Source: a virus. From it: a DNA stretch of 41,455 nucleotides. Below, piece after piece: positions 32,445-40,828 of this stretch (positions are counted from its first letter, which is position 1; the number at the start of each line of letters is the position of its first letter). The DNA lies in IMG/VR virus record IMGVR_UViG_3300032241_001226, positions 1-41,455 of that record; one strand, written 5' to 3'. The notes under the pieces are model-generated. The model saw nothing but the letters and a program-made list of their open reading frames with translations. It searched no databases and was not told where the DNA came from. The translations under genes were made by a program, and so were the position numbers.

Positions 32445-33209
32445 TTATGCTTGACTATTCCAGCGGTCGAGGATTCTTGGTGCTAAATATTCTGTCCAGG
32501 CTGTTAATGCTTCTGGATTCCAATGATGTTGGCCAATCCCGTCACCTACTATGTGGTTTGGATAATTTTTAGTTAACCACTCAAATTGAGTCTCAATGGT
32601 ATTATAATTTGGATCTTCAAACATTGTATCCCAGTATTCGGTAAAGTTTTCGTTCTCTAAATATGCAGTAAGCAATAAATCTTTTTTAGGAATATATGGT
32701 TGGGATATTGCATTAAAAAAATAATATTTTATATTATAAACTTTTAAAAAATGTATTAAATTCCAATATGTCCATGCAAACTTACTCATGTGACTATCTA
32801 TGCTTTGCTCTACCCAGCCCTTGTAAGCGTTCTGCACATTTGTCTGTTTTAATTTCTCTTCAAGGGTTCCATTTGCGGCACGTTGATTAAATCCTGCGTT
32901 AAAATAATACAGGTCATCATCGGATATAAATTCAGATCTTGTAAATTCTGTCCATCCTATAACGACCATTATTTCATTAGAAGGCAAATATTTTAAAGAC
33001 CTTGATACTACTGCTTGCGTGTTAACCAGTATACTCCAATTGCTTTGTCCAGGCTTACTAAGATTATGGCCATGTGATTGAAATAGTTCGCATAGTTTAT
33101 ACGGCCAAGAATGTTTCCAATCACTTGGTAATTGTTTCCCTGGCTCTGTGCATTCAAACCCACTAGCCATAGAACATCCATTAAGTATCAATAGGGTAGG
33201 TTTATTCAT
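32445..33209 (-). CDS. SGNH/GDSL hydrolase-like protein
   Basis: 254 aa. LLILNGCSMASGFE is block I (Ser nucleophile); NLSKPGQSNWSILVN is block II; VVIGWTEFTRSEF resembles block III; GDGIGQHHWNPEALTAW carries the catalytic His. The middle has several W/Y-rich helices. No signal peptide. It is related in layout to the proteins at 18932 and 34605. A role removing or adding acyl groups on a glycan is inferred. Confidence 0.77.
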   Translation of the reverse strand: MNKPTLLILNGCSMASGFECTEPGKQLPSDWKHSWPYKLCELFQSHGHNLSKPGQSNWSILVNTQAVVSRSLKYLPSNEIMVVIGWTEFTRSEFISDDDLYYFNAGFNQRAANGTLEEKLKQTNVQNAYKGWVEQSIDSHMSKFAWTYWNLIHFLKVYNIKYYFFNAISQPYIPKKDLLLTAYLENENFTEYWDTMFEDPNYNTIETQFEWLTKNYPNHIVGDGIGQHHWNPEALTAWTEYLAPRILDRWNSQA

Positions 33210-33980
33210 TTAAAATTTATAAGGACATTTAGATTCGTCTCTCAACGACTTTAATAATGAAAGCCTTGTTAACATAGTGTTAGTAAATGTGTTTGCCATC
33301 TTTTTGCGCCACATTAATCTAAGTTCTTCTTTACTAACTAGATGTGTTTTTAATTTAACACGTTTTTCAGTAAGCGGAATAATATGCACTAACGGAGTTC
33401 CAAGTTTTAACATAAAGTTAACTGGAGTCTGCGGTCTTTCAAAGAAACAATTTAAATGCACACTATGTTGATCGCGTAAATTAGCGATTCCACCGGCATT
33501 GATCATTTTGCTAATTAGTATAGGATTGTCATTGCTTACCCAGACTGGTTTTTGCAACATAAACTCTATACCAGTTTTTTCGCTAGCTAGCCAAGGGACA
33601 ATAAATTTCATGTGGATGTAATCGTCATACCCGGACCATTGCCCAGGCCAATGACTTTCAATTAATACGTCAGGGCCTGCGCTTGCAAAACTAAATCTCC
33701 CGTCAGGGTTTATTTTCATTGAGATATCCGACCATAGTGGCACAATGAATCCGTTGCCAAAATAATTATGTATTCCTGGACATGCTCTAATAGTAACGGC
33801 AGGTGTGGGTATTAGATCTCCTGTAGTTTCTATTTTAGACGTTTTTGTTTTTTCTACAGGTAGATCTTTCATCCATTGCGGATAGTATCTTACTGCGGGT
33901 AATGGAGGTGTTAAATCATGTATTACAGAATCGTCTGTAAACATATCTAAAACAATATTAGGTTTTCTAAAAAAGAACAT
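33210..33980 (-). CDS. Conserved marine-myovirus hypothetical (CPG...W-D family)
   Basis: 256 aa. VTIRACPGIHNYFGNGFIVP followed by LWSD is a phrase I associate with a family of uncharacterised proteins in cyanophages and other marine myoviruses. LPAVRYYPQWMKDLP near the N-terminus and KCPYKF at the end are also typical. The gene at 1787-2539 shares the layout. A double-stranded beta-helix is possible from the strand pattern (GTPLVHIIPLTEKRVKL), but no metal-binding HxD is seen. Sits between an SGNH gene and an oxygenase. Confidence 0.7.
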   Translation of the reverse strand: MFFFRKPNIVLDMFTDDSVIHDLTPPLPAVRYYPQWMKDLPVEKTKTSKIETTGDLIPTPAVTIRACPGIHNYFGNGFIVPLWSDISMKINPDGRFSFASAGPDVLIESHWPGQWSGYDDYIHMKFIVPWLASEKTGIEFMLQKPVWVSNDNPILISKMINAGGIANLRDQHSVHLNCFFERPQTPVNFMLKLGTPLVHIIPLTEKRVKLKTHLVSKEELRLMWRKKMANTFTNTMLTRLSLLKSLRDESKCPYKF

Positions 33981-33981
33981 A

Positions 33982-34605
33982 TCAATATTTCAACATGGGT
34001 GAATTTTTATCAAAATATTGCCACCATCCTGTTACAATATATTTTGTTTCAGTTGGACTTGTGAGCCCACGATGTGTATGCGTCCAGTCCGCAGGCCATA
34101 CTAATGTAAGTCCCTTACGCGGTTTAATCTTTACATTTTGATACATGAACTCGGTCTCCCCGCCGTCATCTACATCATTTAGATATGTCATATAAACTAA
34201 ATGACGGCTACGTTCTGGAAATGCATCTCCTTGACGTTCGCAATGCCACTGATGATATCCGCCGTTGGGCAAGTATTTCTGAACATTAACTGCTTCAATT
34301 CTCCATTTAGCTCCAAATCGGCAAGTAGGATATTGATCAATATAGTAGGCTTGCACATGCTCTAATTCTTTTACATATCGTTGAGTTACATCTAAATGAA
34401 ATAGCAACTGAGAGTCATATGAATCTTTTACTTCAGGTTTAACGATTTGACTACCATCTTGAAACATAACATGACCGCGACGGGCATGCTTATTATTTTC
34501 ATGATATTCAATAAGTGCGTCACACACACTTAGATCTTCTATAAACCATGCTCCTATAAAAGATTTATCAGCAACTATAGGAAACTCTTTTAAACTATTA
34601 TTCAT
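33982..34605 (-). CDS. Prolyl-4-hydroxylase-like 2OG-Fe(II) oxygenase, HxE variant
   Basis: 207 aa. YHQWHCERQG gives H121 and E123; GGETEFMYQNVKIKPRKGLT and WPADWTHTHRG give H176; TKYIVTGWWQYF gives K188. Third member of the HxE set with 30410 and 30967, nearest to 30410 (WHCE, YMTYL, GLTL.WPADWTH). It is separated from them by two SGNH genes and tRNA-Thr, so duplication was followed by insertion or rearrangement. Confidence 0.87.
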   Translation of the reverse strand: MNNSLKEFPIVADKSFIGAWFIEDLSVCDALIEYHENNKHARRGHVMFQDGSQIVKPEVKDSYDSQLLFHLDVTQRYVKELEHVQAYYIDQYPTCRFGAKWRIEAVNVQKYLPNGGYHQWHCERQGDAFPERSRHLVYMTYLNDVDDGGETEFMYQNVKIKPRKGLTLVWPADWTHTHRGLTSPTETKYIVTGWWQYFDKNSPMLKY

Positions 34606-35504
34606 TACTTAAATCCTCTAGGAGGCATTGGCCAAAAACTAGGCCGGAAATCAAGTTCGATTTTTTCGTTTTTATATACTTCTTCGATTTTTTTACGGTC
34701 ATCGTTATATTCTTTTTTTAGCTTGTTCCATTGATCGATCCACTTTTGTTGTTCAATCGGTGGATTCCCAAGGCCGAGTCTCGGACGAAGATATTTATTC
34801 AACCAGATAACATATTGCATAGGAGATGGATGTTGTTCTCTCCATGGCTTTTTTCCGGACTCGTTAAACCACCACCAAAGATCTGGATGCGCTAGTGCTT
34901 CAGTTGCAATAGGAGGTAACCAATGATCAGCTCTATCTTCCCAAATTGGTTTTAGATAAAATTTAAACTCTTTGAAATTATTTTCAATTGAAAACTCATT
35001 AACTCCTATACGCTTTTCCCATGCGCCAGTTGATTCATCCAAATCCGAGCTTAATTTTCTCCAATCTCCGATGCTGGTCATATACCATTCGCATCCAATC
35101 GATTCTAACATCGTTTGTATCATCAAAATATGATTCAAACAGTGCATAATATATGCGGCTTCAAAAAAGAACGTGTCAATCCATTTTTTATCGTAAAGCG
35201 GTTGGTTGTCTATAGCAAAGACACTTCCATACGTTTTCCAACTTTCAGTTCTTCCTAACAAAGGAGTTGGTGTATAAAAATCGTGTCTTAAATGCGTGGA
35301 CCATTGAACAATAACTATATCATCTTTTGATATTACATTACGTGCATGGCATTCAGCTACTCTCTCTGCAATAGCTCTGCATCCGATTCCAGCCATGCCC
35401 CAATTCTCAAGTTGATCAAAATCAAGTTGAAGAAAATCTGCCCACGTCGGGTAAGCATAGCTAGTGTAGGAACAACCAAATGTAAATACTCTTTTAGACT
35501 GCAT
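34605..35504 (-). CDS. SGNH/GDSL hydrolase-like protein
   Basis: 299 aa. VFTFGCSYTSYAYPTW is block I; NWGMAGIGCRAIAERV is block II; IVIVQWSTHLRHD resembles block III; WREQHPSPMQYVIWL holds the catalytic His. A charged helical tail (YNDDRKKIEEVYKNEKIELD) follows the hydrolase domain and ends in a Pro-rich stretch. Overlaps the small upstream gene by 11 nt and shares one base with the oxygenase start. Cytoplasmic by lack of a signal. Confidence 0.77.
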   Translation of the reverse strand: MQSKRVFTFGCSYTSYAYPTWADFLQLDFDQLENWGMAGIGCRAIAERVAECHARNVISKDDIVIVQWSTHLRHDFYTPTPLLGRTESWKTYGSVFAIDNQPLYDKKWIDTFFFEAAYIMHCLNHILMIQTMLESIGCEWYMTSIGDWRKLSSDLDESTGAWEKRIGVNEFSIENNFKEFKFYLKPIWEDRADHWLPPIATEALAHPDLWWWFNESGKKPWREQHPSPMQYVIWLNKYLRPRLGLGNPPIEQQKWIDQWNKLKKEYNDDRKKIEEVYKNEKIELDFRPSFWPMPPRGFK

Positions 35505-35673
35505 CTTTGGGAATATTGCGATCTTTCTTTTCTGATTTAACTACAACTTCACTGCATAACTGAGCATCGATCATCATACGCTTATATTGGTTGCGACTCT
35601 CGGCAGACCCGCCCATTAAAGCCATCATGCGTTTTGTTGTTTTGCTCAAATTAAATGTCTTACCTGGTTTCAT
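35494..35673 (-). CDS. Small basic phage protein (59 aa)
   Basis: 59 aa, beginning MKPGKTFNLSKTTKRMMALM. A strong ribosome site (AAAGGAAA) precedes the ATG, and the stop lies 11 nt inside the next gene. The middle NQYKRMMIDAQLC looks helical; the tail is Lys/Asp-rich. Function unknown. Size and charge would suit a nucleic-acid-associated or regulatory protein, without direct evidence. Confidence 0.7.
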   Translation of the reverse strand: MKPGKTFNLSKTTKRMMALMGGSAESRNQYKRMMIDAQLCSEVVVKSEKKDRNIPKDAV

Positions 35674-35682
35674 TTTTTTCCT

Positions 35683-36252
35683 TTAAATTTCTAAAAATAA
35701 ATCTAACACTAGACAAATTCTAGGTGTATCGCTATTATGTATGCTTACAGAATGATTAATCTTTGCATCGTGAATTACTAGTTCACCTTCGATTGCAGTA
35801 TGTATTATACTTTCATTGTTTTGTATAAAAAACAAGTTTGCACTATTTTCGGGAACTTGAACATAAAAAATTGCAACTACCATTGTTCCAGGATGAATTG
35901 TAGAATAATGATTATGGACAGCACCTTCGCTGCCTTTATACATTACATTAAACCAATTTCTACCAATGCTAACTTTTTTAAGATCTCCGTTGATAAATTC
36001 TTTAGAATTTTTAATAACCTGGTCAATTATCCAATCTAATATTTTTTTAGAATCGGTTAAATGGATAAGATGCAGATCAGGAACATCGCAAGTTGACGGA
36101 GCGTAGCCAGTTCCGATTTGTTGTTGCGCTGTCTTAATGCGGGGATCATTAATCCATTCTAACATTTGGTTAATCATAGATGAGGGAATATAATCGCTAA
36201 CATTGCAATTTTCTGTTACTACAGTAGTTTCAAAAATTTGTTTAATTGTCAT
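35683..36252 (-). CDS. 2OG-Fe(II) oxygenase-like, 2OG-FeII_Oxy_5 related
   Basis: 189 aa. YKGSEGAVHNHYSTIHPGTM gives H113 and H115, the same H-x-H as the protein at 27066; ELVIHDAKINHSVSIH gives H167 (or H161); DTPRICLVLDL gives R178. The sequence is more diverged than the other oxygenases. It starts one base inside the stop of the radical SAM gene. Confidence 0.75.
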   Translation of the reverse strand: MTIKQIFETTVVTENCNVSDYIPSSMINQMLEWINDPRIKTAQQQIGTGYAPSTCDVPDLHLIHLTDSKKILDWIIDQVIKNSKEFINGDLKKVSIGRNWFNVMYKGSEGAVHNHYSTIHPGTMVVAIFYVQVPENSANLFFIQNNESIIHTAIEGELVIHDAKINHSVSIHNSDTPRICLVLDLFLEI

Positions 36253-37736
36253 TATATACTTAATTTACCCGTTATATATCTACGAAGTCTAGCATGAAAA
36301 ACTTTATCTGTTAGATCGTAAACAAAAAATTTATGTAACCTATCTTCAACTTCCCCAGTTAAACATGGAGACGATAATGTCCACCCGTCGCTGGCAAACT
36401 GATATTCACTATATAATTTTTGGAACTCTACAACAATTTCAGTAGCCTGAAAGATATTCATATTTTTATTCTTCCATAAAATTGTTTCAACGCCTAGTCC
36501 ATTTGCAAACTGATATTGATTATACGGAAACTGAGTAAAATCTTTACCATTTATTTCTTCAGCAGTCATATGACTATACCCATATTTTTGATAATCTTTA
36601 CTAAATTTAGAAAAGGTATCATTTTTATTATTTGGTATTTCTAAGGAATACATGTAAAAACACTGATGTTGCCAATTTTTTATAAGCCACTGTCTTGTAT
36701 TTTCCAGTGTCTCAAAAGTTTCCTCGGGTAACCCTGCTATTAAACTAATAGTGCCTCTATAAAGTTTTCTACCATTGTTTTCAAAATAGTTTTTTACATC
36801 CTTTAAGCCTTCTTGCAATTTTGCAGTTTCCATTCCTTTGCCTACGATCTTGCCAGATGCTCTGTTGAAAGTTTCAATTCCGTAATAGTGTCCTAAGAAA
36901 TTCATTCTTAATAATTCTTCACGATCTTTAGGTCTTGCAACTAGCAAATCTGCTCGGATAAATCCCGTAAAGAACGGGACAAAATTTAATTTTTCTACAA
37001 CATCTGCATACTTGGTTATTTTTTCTGTTCTGTCGTTAAAAGTTTCATCTACTAGATTATAATTTTTTACACCAAATCTATCATAGTTTTCTTTTATTTC
37101 TAATTCAAAGTCTAAGGCATCTCTTGTGTAATCTCCTTTTATTCCTAGTATTGGAAAATTACAAAAATCGCAACTAAAAACGCACCCGCGACTTGTTTCA
37201 ATAGTTAACCACTCGTCTTTTTCGATAAAGTCTCTATCTTCATATTTTGCCAATAGACTTTTTTTAGGAAAAGCAGGATAAAAATCATTGGCAGGGATAA
37301 CTTTTGTTGCCCCAGTATTAATTAAAGAAAACTTTATAGGATCGCCGTTGCTAAAAAGATATTTTAATAATGCGGAAATTGCATATTCACCATATCCTTG
37401 TATATGATAATCAATTACCGAAGTAGTAAAAGTAGGGTTTACTCCTGATCCTCCTATTAGGATAATTTCAGGATAGGTTGATTTAATCCATTTACAATAT
37501 TCTTCTAACACTAATGTCCATGATACAAAAAGATGTCCAAACCCGATAAATTTAGTGTTAGAGTTTATTCTAGATCTACTTAATTCTTTAAGCTCTTCCA
37601 ATGACCAATACATACCGTAATCAATTACTTCTACGTCCCATCCTTCTTGTCTAAGGTGCGTGGCAATTAAATAAGGACCTAATGTTCTTCCTGAAACAAT
37701 TGAGGATCCTAAATTGATAATAAAAGCGTTAAACAT
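36252..37736 (-). CDS. B12-binding-type radical SAM protein
   Basis: 494 aa. The N-terminal 130 residues form a Rossmann-like domain (GPYLIATHLRQEGWDVEVID and IILIGGSGVNP) placed as in cobalamin-binding radical SAM enzymes. The DxHxxG cobalamin ligand is absent, so B12 may be bound base-off or not at all. The catalytic site is GCVFSCDFC (C185, C189, C192), followed by an Elp3/MiaB-like TIM barrel (ETFNRASGKIVGKGM, GLPEETFETLENTRQ). Relatives methylate carbon or phosphorus or add methylthio groups. It is a different branch from the seven SPASM/twitch proteins. Abuts its neighbours without gaps. Confidence 0.85.
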   Translation of the reverse strand: MFNAFIINLGSSIVSGRTLGPYLIATHLRQEGWDVEVIDYGMYWSLEELKELSRSRINSNTKFIGFGHLFVSWTLVLEEYCKWIKSTYPEIILIGGSGVNPTFTTSVIDYHIQGYGEYAISALLKYLFSNGDPIKFSLINTGATKVIPANDFYPAFPKKSLLAKYEDRDFIEKDEWLTIETSRGCVFSCDFCNFPILGIKGDYTRDALDFELEIKENYDRFGVKNYNLVDETFNDRTEKITKYADVVEKLNFVPFFTGFIRADLLVARPKDREELLRMNFLGHYYGIETFNRASGKIVGKGMETAKLQEGLKDVKNYFENNGRKLYRGTISLIAGLPEETFETLENTRQWLIKNWQHQCFYMYSLEIPNNKNDTFSKFSKDYQKYGYSHMTAEEINGKDFTQFPYNQYQFANGLGVETILWKNKNMNIFQATEIVVEFQKLYSEYQFASDGWTLSSPCLTGEVEDRLHKFFVYDLTDKVFHARLRRYITGKLSI

Positions 37737-38465
37737 CTACCAATTATCCTCGTCTATTTTTGTTCTAACCCATATTTTTCTAATACCATCATAGGTTTCT
37801 TTACAGTAATAAATGTAACCATCATTGATGAATATATCGCCTGCTAAGTCCCCTTTTGTTCCGACTCGAGATTTAATAACGCGGTCTTTTCTTAAATTTA
37901 GTATACCCCTTGGCAATTCTAGTCGTTGATGTTGATCAATAGTTACTGCACATTCGAGATTACCATTGTTCTTTTTAGTTAAAAATGCTAGTGTTTGGTG
38001 TCCGTTAATATTATCATAATGGATCCTGGAGAAATCACTATGATCATTGTCCATAAAAATTAAACATCTGTTAAATGAATTGTTAACAGAAATCGAGTCA
38101 ATATCTAAATATTGATTTACTGTTAATACATCTACTTCGATACTACCTGATTTTAAGTTGTGCTCGACGGCTACGTTGCCTGCTTCAATACTACCAACTA
38201 GTAAAGTGTGTTTAATATCTACGTTACTTGCTTCGATAAGTTTTGATTTTAACAGACTAGACTCGGTATCGTATGATAGGTCTATCCCAGCCGGTTTTAT
38301 TCTACCCTCTTCGTCTGCATACAACGCAAACGAATTCACAGATCCTGGATCGTTAATTTTCTTGTTTGAGATAAAAATTGTATTATCAACTTTTGAAACA
38401 GCTATATCAAATAGTCCAACAATTTTTGTGTTTTTACCTAAGCAAATTTTATTATCAGTTGCCAT
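37737..38465 (-). CDS. Tail/fibre-like structural protein
   Basis: 242 aa. The body is beta-rich with repeating short phrases (LLVGSIEAGNVAVEHNLKSG, SIEVDVLTVNQYLDIDSISV) as in fibre shafts. The C-terminus GTKGDLAGDIFINDGYIYYC followed by IWVRTKID matches the terminal module of marine-phage structural proteins, related to the end of the protein at 25537. Likely exposed on the particle. Overlaps the upstream gene by 11 nt. Confidence 0.72.
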   Translation of the reverse strand: MATDNKICLGKNTKIVGLFDIAVSKVDNTIFISNKKINDPGSVNSFALYADEEGRIKPAGIDLSYDTESSLLKSKLIEASNVDIKHTLLVGSIEAGNVAVEHNLKSGSIEVDVLTVNQYLDIDSISVNNSFNRCLIFMDNDHSDFSRIHYDNINGHQTLAFLTKKNNGNLECAVTIDQHQRLELPRGILNLRKDRVIKSRVGTKGDLAGDIFINDGYIYYCKETYDGIRKIWVRTKIDEDNW

Positions 38466-39378
38466 CTTTTAATTTTTTAAGTGCTTGATGTATTTTTAAT
38501 CCAATTTTATAATTAGAAGAGCTGTGTAAATGAAAAGGAGCAACGCCATATTTATGATAAGGATCCATAAATATCGGTTCTGTTAATTCTACAATTGGCA
38601 CATCGGCTTTATACCATTTTTGAAACTTTTTTAATAATAAATTAGTTGCTCGTTGCGCATAGGTATGATCTAACGGATGACTTATAATTTTTGTAGATTT
38701 ATAAAACGGAATATTTCCTACTATCGGAACTTTAACTTTTTTAATCTCAGAATCCGTTGCAATCATTAAATTAGTTATATGTGTTTTTACTAGTATTACA
38801 CGGTCTTGAAAAATATCATATATATCTTTTGCAAAATCTTGCAATAAATCGTAAGTAATATTTAATGATTCTTCCTCGTCAAATGGAATTTGATAAATTT
38901 CATTAGTTAAATATTCTGCATATATCCAGTGCAGACAGTCTAACGGATCTTGTATTCCCTTACCTATATGTGGTATAACTGTAAACAATTCTGATTTAAC
39001 ATTTATTTTAGTATATAATTCAGAACTAAGATTCATTACTAAAATATCGTTCGGCCCTGCTTCTTTTTTAAAGTAATCTAAAAAAGATATTTTAGCTATT
39101 TCTCTATACAAGTCGTAATGATGACGTTTTACATCTGTTGAATTTTTGATAGTATCGTAAACTCTATTTGCTATAGCGTTCGGGGGTGTATATAACGATC
39201 TTATACTGGTTGAATATATTGGCCTACTAACCGATAAATCTAAGTTGTCATTAGGATCATTGAACGCATCAACTGAAAAATCTCGCCTAATAGTGTCGAT
39301 TACAATTGCTTGAGTTAGATCGCAAGCCCCGAAAGAGAATACTCTAGGCTTAGTAGATGGAATTATTAAATCACTCAT
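38455..39378 (-). CDS. DUF6270-like SGNH-fold protein
   Basis: 307 aa. VFSFGACDLTQAI resembles the opening GSC block of DUF6270-type proteins, with Ala in place of the usual Ser in front of Cys. IVGNIPFYKSTKII sits in the middle, and FMDPYHKYGVAPFHLHSSSN near the end gives the His-rich terminal block. If the fold is SGNH-like, loss of the Ser may make it non-hydrolytic. It begins 16 nt after tRNA-Leu(TAA). Confidence 0.65.
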   Translation of the reverse strand: MSDLIIPSTKPRVFSFGACDLTQAIVIDTIRRDFSVDAFNDPNDNLDLSVSRPIYSTSIRSLYTPPNAIANRVYDTIKNSTDVKRHHYDLYREIAKISFLDYFKKEAGPNDILVMNLSSELYTKINVKSELFTVIPHIGKGIQDPLDCLHWIYAEYLTNEIYQIPFDEEESLNITYDLLQDFAKDIYDIFQDRVILVKTHITNLMIATDSEIKKVKVPIVGNIPFYKSTKIISHPLDHTYAQRATNLLLKKFQKWYKADVPIVELTEPIFMDPYHKYGVAPFHLHSSSNYKIGLKIHQALKKLKDGN

Positions 39379-39394
39379 CTACTACTTATATTCT

Positions 39395-39481
39395 TGGTGC
39401 GAATGGCCGGAATCGAACCGGCATGCCCTTTCGAGCGACAGATTTTAAGTCTGTTGTGTCTACCTATTTCACCACACTCGC
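39395..39481 (-). tRNA. tRNA-Leu(TAA)
   Basis: 87 nt with CCA, class II. Acceptor GCGAGTG/CATTCGC, anticodon loop TTAAAAT in stem CAGAC/CTGT, anticodon TAA (reads TTA/TTG). A long variable arm (CGCTCGAAAGGGCAT) and T arm GCCGG-TTCGATT-CCGGC are clear. Discriminator A as in bacterial tRNA-Leu. 8 nt downstream of tRNA-Trp. Confidence 0.95.
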
Positions 39482-39489
39482 AATTAATT

Positions 39490-39563
39490 TGGCGTCCCCC
39501 CAGAGACTCGAACTCCGACAAACGGTTTTGGAGACCGCTATGCTGCCATTACATCAGGGAGAC
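39490..39563 (-). tRNA. tRNA-Trp(CCA)
   Basis: Acceptor GTCTCCC/GGGGGAC, anticodon stem GCGGT/ACCGT, loop CTCCAAA, anticodon CCA. T arm CGGAG-TTCGAGT-CTCTG, discriminator G as expected for Trp, encoded CCA. A near-consensus promoter sits just upstream in the 3' end of the halogenase-like gene. Confidence 0.94.
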
Positions 39564-39567
39564 ATTG

Positions 39568-40722
39568 TTATCTACTAGTATAACTGTAATTAAATACTTT
39601 GTCAAACATTTTCCACGTATCTGGGTAATGAACTCCGACTAATTCGTATAATTGAACATTATTTAATTTTTCTAAATATGACTGAAATCTTTTACTATTT
39701 TCGAGATAATTAGATGTATTCTTTACGGTTTCATTCCAAAACTTGGAATTAAAATTACTACCTCCGTGATATATAAAGGCAATAAAAGTTTCTATGTCCT
39801 GTGCTAGTGTTAGCAATGCTTCATTTGCAATATATGTAGGTTTGTTAAACATAATAATATCAAACAAATATCGGTTAACTACAGTATAATACAACCCGGC
39901 TAACGCATCCATTGGTTCGAAAAACATTGCACGATTTCCGTTTTTAATTATCCTACCTTCTACTACATTCTTGCAATAATAGTTTTTAAATTTAAATTCT
40001 TTTAAATTTAGATTATCGTTATTAAAGATTTTTTTAATATTTTCAGTTGCTTCTTCTTTTGAAGTTAATTTATCATTATAAAGATATCCCCAGCCTTGAC
40101 GGGTAGATAACGGAACCCCAAACATCCAACCATGTTCAGTTGCTACGTGTTTAGTAAATCTCCATTCACCTGGTTCATTAATTATATTTACTAAACAATG
40201 GTTAACCGGAGTAACTTCACTTTCTACATAGTCTGTGTAATCTTCCGGATATCCTCTGCAATCAATTACCCAATCAAACGAATTTAACTTATCATTAACT
40301 ACAACAACTGCATGATCGTTATAGTTTTTAATTTCCGAAACGACACCGTGTATCTCACTAAATCTATCCCCGTGAATTTCTTTAAATCGGGGTAATGCAT
40401 ATTCTTTTAGCGCAAAATTGTTAAAATGCATTCCAATTTCAGGAGGCATAACATCTAATTTTATTTCATCTTTTCGCCAATTTATAAAATGCGAACCATA
40501 TTTTGGAGTTGCATCTAATTTACTAAAATCTTGATAACCAAAACCACAACCCTTATACAAACTAGGTAATACCGCTGGACCAGCAGTTTCGCCTATCCCT
40601 AGAATTGGGATAGTTGGATCAAATATGCTAGTTATGTTCCATTCAGGCGGCAAAAATCCTAGCAAATGTGATATGCTAATTATGCCTCCAGTTCCTACTC
40701 CTATAACTGCAATATTTTTCAT
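39568..40722 (-). CDS. Flavin-dependent halogenase-like oxidoreductase
   Basis: 384 aa. IAVIGVGTGGIISISHL is the FAD loop (Gly-rich, slightly off GxGxxG); ILGIGETAGPAVLPSL matches the GVGE-T-P segment. K74 in ATPKYGSHFINW falls in the position of the halogenase catalytic lysine. The WxWxIP site reads HGWMFGVPL, so only one W and the P remain. FFEPMDALAG stands for the late DPLE motif. Halogenase or monooxygenase chemistry cannot be separated by eye. The ribosome site AGGAG begins at the A of the upstream tRNA-Ser CCA end, so tRNA trimming must leave it intact. Confidence 0.78.
   Translation of the reverse strand: MKNIAVIGVGTGGIISISHLLGFLPPEWNITSIFDPTIPILGIGETAGPAVLPSLYKGCGFGYQDFSKLDATPKYGSHFINWRKDEIKLDVMPPEIGMHFNNFALKEYALPRFKEIHGDRFSEIHGVVSEIKNYNDHAVVVVNDKLNSFDWVIDCRGYPEDYTDYVESEVTPVNHCLVNIINEPGEWRFTKHVATEHGWMFGVPLSTRQGWGYLYNDKLTSKEEATENIKKIFNNDNLNLKEFKFKNYYCKNVVEGRIIKNGNRAMFFEPMDALAGLYYTVVNRYLFDIIMFNKPTYIANEALLTLAQDIETFIAFIYHGGSNFNSKFWNETVKNTSNYLENSKRFQSYLEKLNNVQLYELVGVHYPDTWKMFDKVFNYSYTSR
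39577..39605 (-). promoter_or_regulatory. Near-consensus sigma70-type promoter for tRNA-Trp/Leu
   Basis: Minus-strand TTGACA (39605-39600), exactly 17 nt, TATACT (39582-39577), 14 nt before the tRNA-Trp 5' end. It overlaps the last codons of the halogenase-like gene. Confidence 0.65.
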
Positions 40723-40732
40723 TTATTTCTCC

Positions 40733-40822
40733 TGGCGGAAACGGTGAGATTCGAACTCACGGTGCCTTTCGACACGACAGTTTTCAAGACTGTTGCCATA
40801 AGCCAGACTCGGCCACGTTTCC
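40733..40822 (-). tRNA. tRNA-Ser(TGA)
   Basis: 90 nt with CCA, class II. Acceptor GGAAACG/CGTTTCC, anticodon stem ACAGT/ACTGT, loop CTTGAAA, anticodon TGA (reads TCA/TCG). Long variable arm with GTCGAAAGGC, T arm GTGAG-TTCGAAT-CTCAC, discriminator G typical of serine. 6 nt downstream of the initiator-type tRNA. Confidence 0.95.
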
Positions 40823-40828
40823 ATTAGT

